The translations under genes were made by a program, and so were the position numbers. 32,706 nucleotides of DNA, taken from Prosthecobacter debontii. Its GTDB lineage: Bacteria; Verrucomicrobiota; Verrucomicrobiia; Verrucomicrobiales; Akkermansiaceae. Numbering within the stretch: position 1 is the stretch's first letter; each line of letters starts with the position of its first letter. Positions 31,010 through 32,706 of the stretch are shown piece after piece. Below the pieces are notes generated by a model. That model saw only the letters and a list, made by a program, of their open reading frames with translations, was not told the origin of the DNA and did no database searches. The DNA lies in the NCBI GenBank assembly GCA_945869855.1, contig CAMBQC010000011.1:1-32706 (forward strand), in the 5' to 3' direction.

Positions 31010-32706
31010 TTACGCGAGGGTGCCTTCGGTGACGCCGAGTTTCTCTGTGGCGTGGATTTCGTTGAGGAGCGTGGCGGGTGAGATTTTTTCCGAAAGCAGA
31101 TCCTGATAGGAGCGGATGGTGGAGAGCGCGTCGGTTTGGTTTTCGTCGAGGAGCTCGATGCGGAAATGGCGGAGTCCGGAGGCGAGAAGCTGGGGGAGGA
31201 AGCGGGCGCCGGTCTGGGCGCGGCCGTTGAAGAGGGTGTTGCGGCAGCCGACATCGGCCTGCAGGCGGTGGAGCTGGCCGACGCGGTCGCGGAGGTGGAC
31301 GGTGTGCTTTTCGCAGGGTCGGCCGCAGTCCTTGTAGGTGGTGCCGGAGCTGAGGAAGGTGCAGAACACGCAGTGCTCCATATGAAACATCGGCATGTGC
31401 TGGTGAAGGGTGAGTTCCAACCATTCCGGCGGGGTTTTTCCTAACAGGTCTAGGACTTGGGAGATGTTCAGGTCATAGGAGATGGTGAGGCGATCGAGGC
31501 GGGCGGCTTCGCGGAGGAGCTTCGCGGAGAGAGGGTTGGCGACGTTGAGGGAGAAATCGCCGATCTTCACAATGTCGCTACGGTCTTTGTAGTAGTTGAG
31601 GGCGGCGAGGTTGCGGAGGAGGAGGCCGTGGGGTTCGGCGCGCTCGATGAGTTTCAGGTAGCCGGTTTCGCCGGGTTTGAGGATGCGGGGGGTGGCTAGA
31701 ATGATTGTTGATTGAGGATTGATGATTGAGGATTTGAAGAGGGATACCGCTTCCTTGTAGCGGCGGGGGTCTTCGAAATCGCAGTAGATTTGGGGGATGC
31801 CGGCTTCGAGGGCGGCTTCAAGTTGGGGGAGGGTGCGGGTGAGGACGCTTAGTTTTGGAGTGCCGGGTGATCGGTGATCCTCCGTCGCTGGAGCTATGGC
31901 GGACAGGTCGGTGATCGGTGGGAAGAGGGCTTCGGTTGTGGTGGGGGAAGATTGGCGATTGATGATTGATGATCCGACTTCGCCGAGGCTACGACGGACA
32001 GGTTGCTGATTATTGATTTGGGAGAGGTTGGTGACGAGGTCGCGGCGGAGTTGGTTGAGGGCGGAAAGGGGGAGGTGGCAGTTGCCTTCGATTTGGTTGT
32101 CGAGGGAGGCGAGTTCGTAGGGGGTGTCGCCGAGGCGGGAGAGTTGCTTTTCGAGAGTTTCGGTGGTGAGCGGTTGGTTCGATGCAGGTTCGAGCGGGAT
32201 CGTGGAAGACGCCTTGGAGACAAAGCCTGCGACCGATGCGGTGAGCGGATCGCCGGGTTGGCCGGTGAGGGTGATGTGGATGGGGGTTTTCTTGATTTTT
32301 GGTTTAGCGGATTGCCAGAATTTGCGGATTTCGGATTCGAGGGCGGGGTCGGCGGTTTTGTAGAGGGTGACGCCGGGGCGGATGCGGTCGAAGTTGATGC
32401 CGGAAAAGGTGCGGTGGAAGATGATGCGGTCGTTCTCGATTTTCCAGATCGAGGCGCCCTGTTCGAGATCGCGGTTCTCGCCGGCGTCGAAGACGATGCC
32501 GTCGCCGGCTTTGAGCGGTGGTTTTTGTTGGGATGGCGGGGTGTCGAGGCGGATCCAGCCGTTCTGTGCTTCGATGATCGTGCCGAGAAACGGGCCGCGT
32601 TTTTTTCCGAATTTCCCGTGAGTGAGGTAGGGGTGGTTGGTGCCTGCGAGCCAGCCGGTGGTGAGGCCGCGGGAGAAGGTCATTTCTAACTGGTATTTCT
32701 CTTCTT
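31010..32706 (-). CDS. U32 family peptidase (DUF3656-containing type), truncated by window edge
   Basis: The minus-strand frame stays open to the right edge (EEKYQLE precedes the track ATG at 32683), so this is the C-terminal ~565 residues of a longer protein, likely 800 or more. TFSRGLTTGWLAGTNHP and KRGPFLGTIIE are the middle beta domain; LTRTLPQLEAALEAGIPQIY begins the second U32 barrel-like part. It carries the family signature MEHCVFCTFLSSGTTYKDCGRPCEKH and ADVGCRNTLFNG with all its cysteines. U32 proteins are linked to collagen cleavage and, in E. coli, to tRNA hydroxylation (TrhP/RlhA). The linker at residues ~222-277 (from 32683) and a spot at ~318-327 are made of heptamer repeats and palindromes. 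The N-terminal half is not visible. Confidence 0.88.
   Translation of the reverse strand, partial: EEKYQLEMTFSRGLTTGWLAGTNHPYLTHGKFGKKRGPFLGTIIEAQNGWIRLDTPPSQQKPPLKAGDGIVFDAGENRDLEQGASIWKIENDRIIFHRTFSGINFDRIRPGVTLYKTADPALESEIRKFWQSAKPKIKKTPIHITLTGQPGDPLTASVAGFVSKASSTIPLEPASNQPLTTETLEKQLSRLGDTPYELASLDNQIEGNCHLPLSALNQLRRDLVTNLSQINNQQPVRRSLGEVGSSIINRQSSPTTTEALFPPITDLSAIAPATEDHRSPGTPKLSVLTRTLPQLEAALEAGIPQIYCDFEDPRRYKEAVSLFKSSIINPQSTIILATPRILKPGETGYLKLIERAEPHGLLLRNLAALNYYKDRSDIVKIGDFSLNVANPLSAKLLREAARLDRLTISYDLNISQVLDLLGKTPPEWLELTLHQHMPMFHMEHCVFCTFLSSGTTYKDCGRPCEKHTVHLRDRVGQLHRLQADVGCRNTLFNGRAQTGARFLPQLLASGLRHFRIELLDENQTDALSTIRSYQDLLSEKISPATLLNEIHATEKLGVTEGTLA
31703..31735. repeat. GATTGNN heptamer array inside the U32 gene
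   Basis: Units GATTGTT, GATTGAG, GATTGAT, GATTGAG and a partial GATTT run without interruption (31703-31735). On the minus strand they encode SSIINPQSTI, directly before ILATPRILKPGE. The peptide INPQSTI recurs as RNPQSTI in PurL, from another array. Confidence 0.8.
31869..32021. repeat. Composite repeat block in the U32 linker: heptamers flanking two palindromes
   Basis: Reading left to right: GATCGGT, GATCCTC; an imperfect hairpin TCCGTCG...TGGCGGA (31881-31903); GGTCGGT, GATCGGT (31906-31919); a spacer of 30 bp; GATTGGC, GATTGAT, GATTGAT, GATCCGA (31950-31977); a second palindrome-like block TCCG...CGGA (31973-31998); then GGTTGCT, GATTATT, GATTTGG (32001-32021). Both palindromes end in CGGACAGGT (CGGACA-GGT at 31900s and 31996-32003). 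The block encodes most of residues 222-275 in frame. Confidence 0.75.

Noticed and set aside
30881-31081. 66-residue ORF across the twin hairpins
   Set aside because: It consists mainly of the palindromes and the reverse of the U32 3' end; no start signal or family.
25120-31445. Recurrent TCTGTTAG / CTAACAG words on both strands (for example near 25125, 28951, 29352, 31440)
   Set aside because: Several are the codons CTA ACA GAC for Leu-Thr-Asp in the minus-strand genes; too few to claim an uptake or recognition word without a genome-wide count.

Overview
The window looks like a chromosomal stretch of a Verrucomicrobiota bacterium, probably Verrucomicrobiae. This is inference, from a PEP-CTERM protein ending in an arginine run, a single-chain clade II-type PurL, a Rho with a long basic N-terminus, many gene starts without a clear Shine-Dalgarno, and GC-rich DNA strewn with short palindromic and heptanucleotide repeats. 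Nearly all of it is housekeeping or conserved accessory genes; I see no prophage, insertion sequence or CRISPR array.

Layout. 1-592: 3' part of a gene of the bacterial FeS-photolyase/cryptochrome family, here without the cluster cysteines. 787-1623: secreted PEP-CTERM protein. 1697-3102 (minus): tRNA-Lys(UUU), truA and ruvX. 3389-6720 (plus): three-gene unit of a periplasmic retropepsin-like protease, a 7TM protein with an inactive transglutaminase domain, and a RimK-like ATP-grasp ligase. 6843-8003: Gfo/Idh/MocA oxidoreductase. 8252-13693 (plus): ilvE, mcsA-mcsB-clpC (protein-arginine phosphorylation and proteolysis, no ctsR) and a small tandem-SH3 protein. 13760-17846: leader with a terminator-like hairpin, then nusA-infB-rbfA. 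17961-19543: nadC-birA. 19540-20042: RelBE-type toxin-antitoxin with a palindromic operator. 20049-20969 (minus): DUF817 membrane protein. 21156-27431 (minus): purL and rho. 27787-28719 (plus): endonuclease/exonuclease/phosphatase lipoprotein, whose 3' end overlaps a convergent TPR lipoprotein (28604-30871). 31010-32706 (minus): U32 peptidase running off the right edge.

Two things stand out. First, PurL is 1493 residues, about 250 more than clade II relatives as I recall them. Most of the excess is one block (residues ~301-545) that reads as a complete small kinase-fold domain, similar to the kinase domain of polyvalent proteins, with its catalytic residues intact, placed in frame just before the PurL ATP-binding core.

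Second, purL and the U32 gene have been invaded in frame by short dispersed repeats. These are arrays of 7-bp units (TGATCGG, GATTGAT/GATTGAG, GATCGTG types), several arranged as inverted pairs, together with small hairpins, one of which (encoding VGAIFGRPV) occurs twice in purL. A related inverted heptamer array fills the infB-rbfA gap. Because 7 is not a multiple of 3, these insertions are under frame constraint, and they lie at domain linkers. This resembles the STRR heptamers of cyanobacteria and the in-frame palindromic elements of Rickettsia, but here it hits essential or highly conserved genes.
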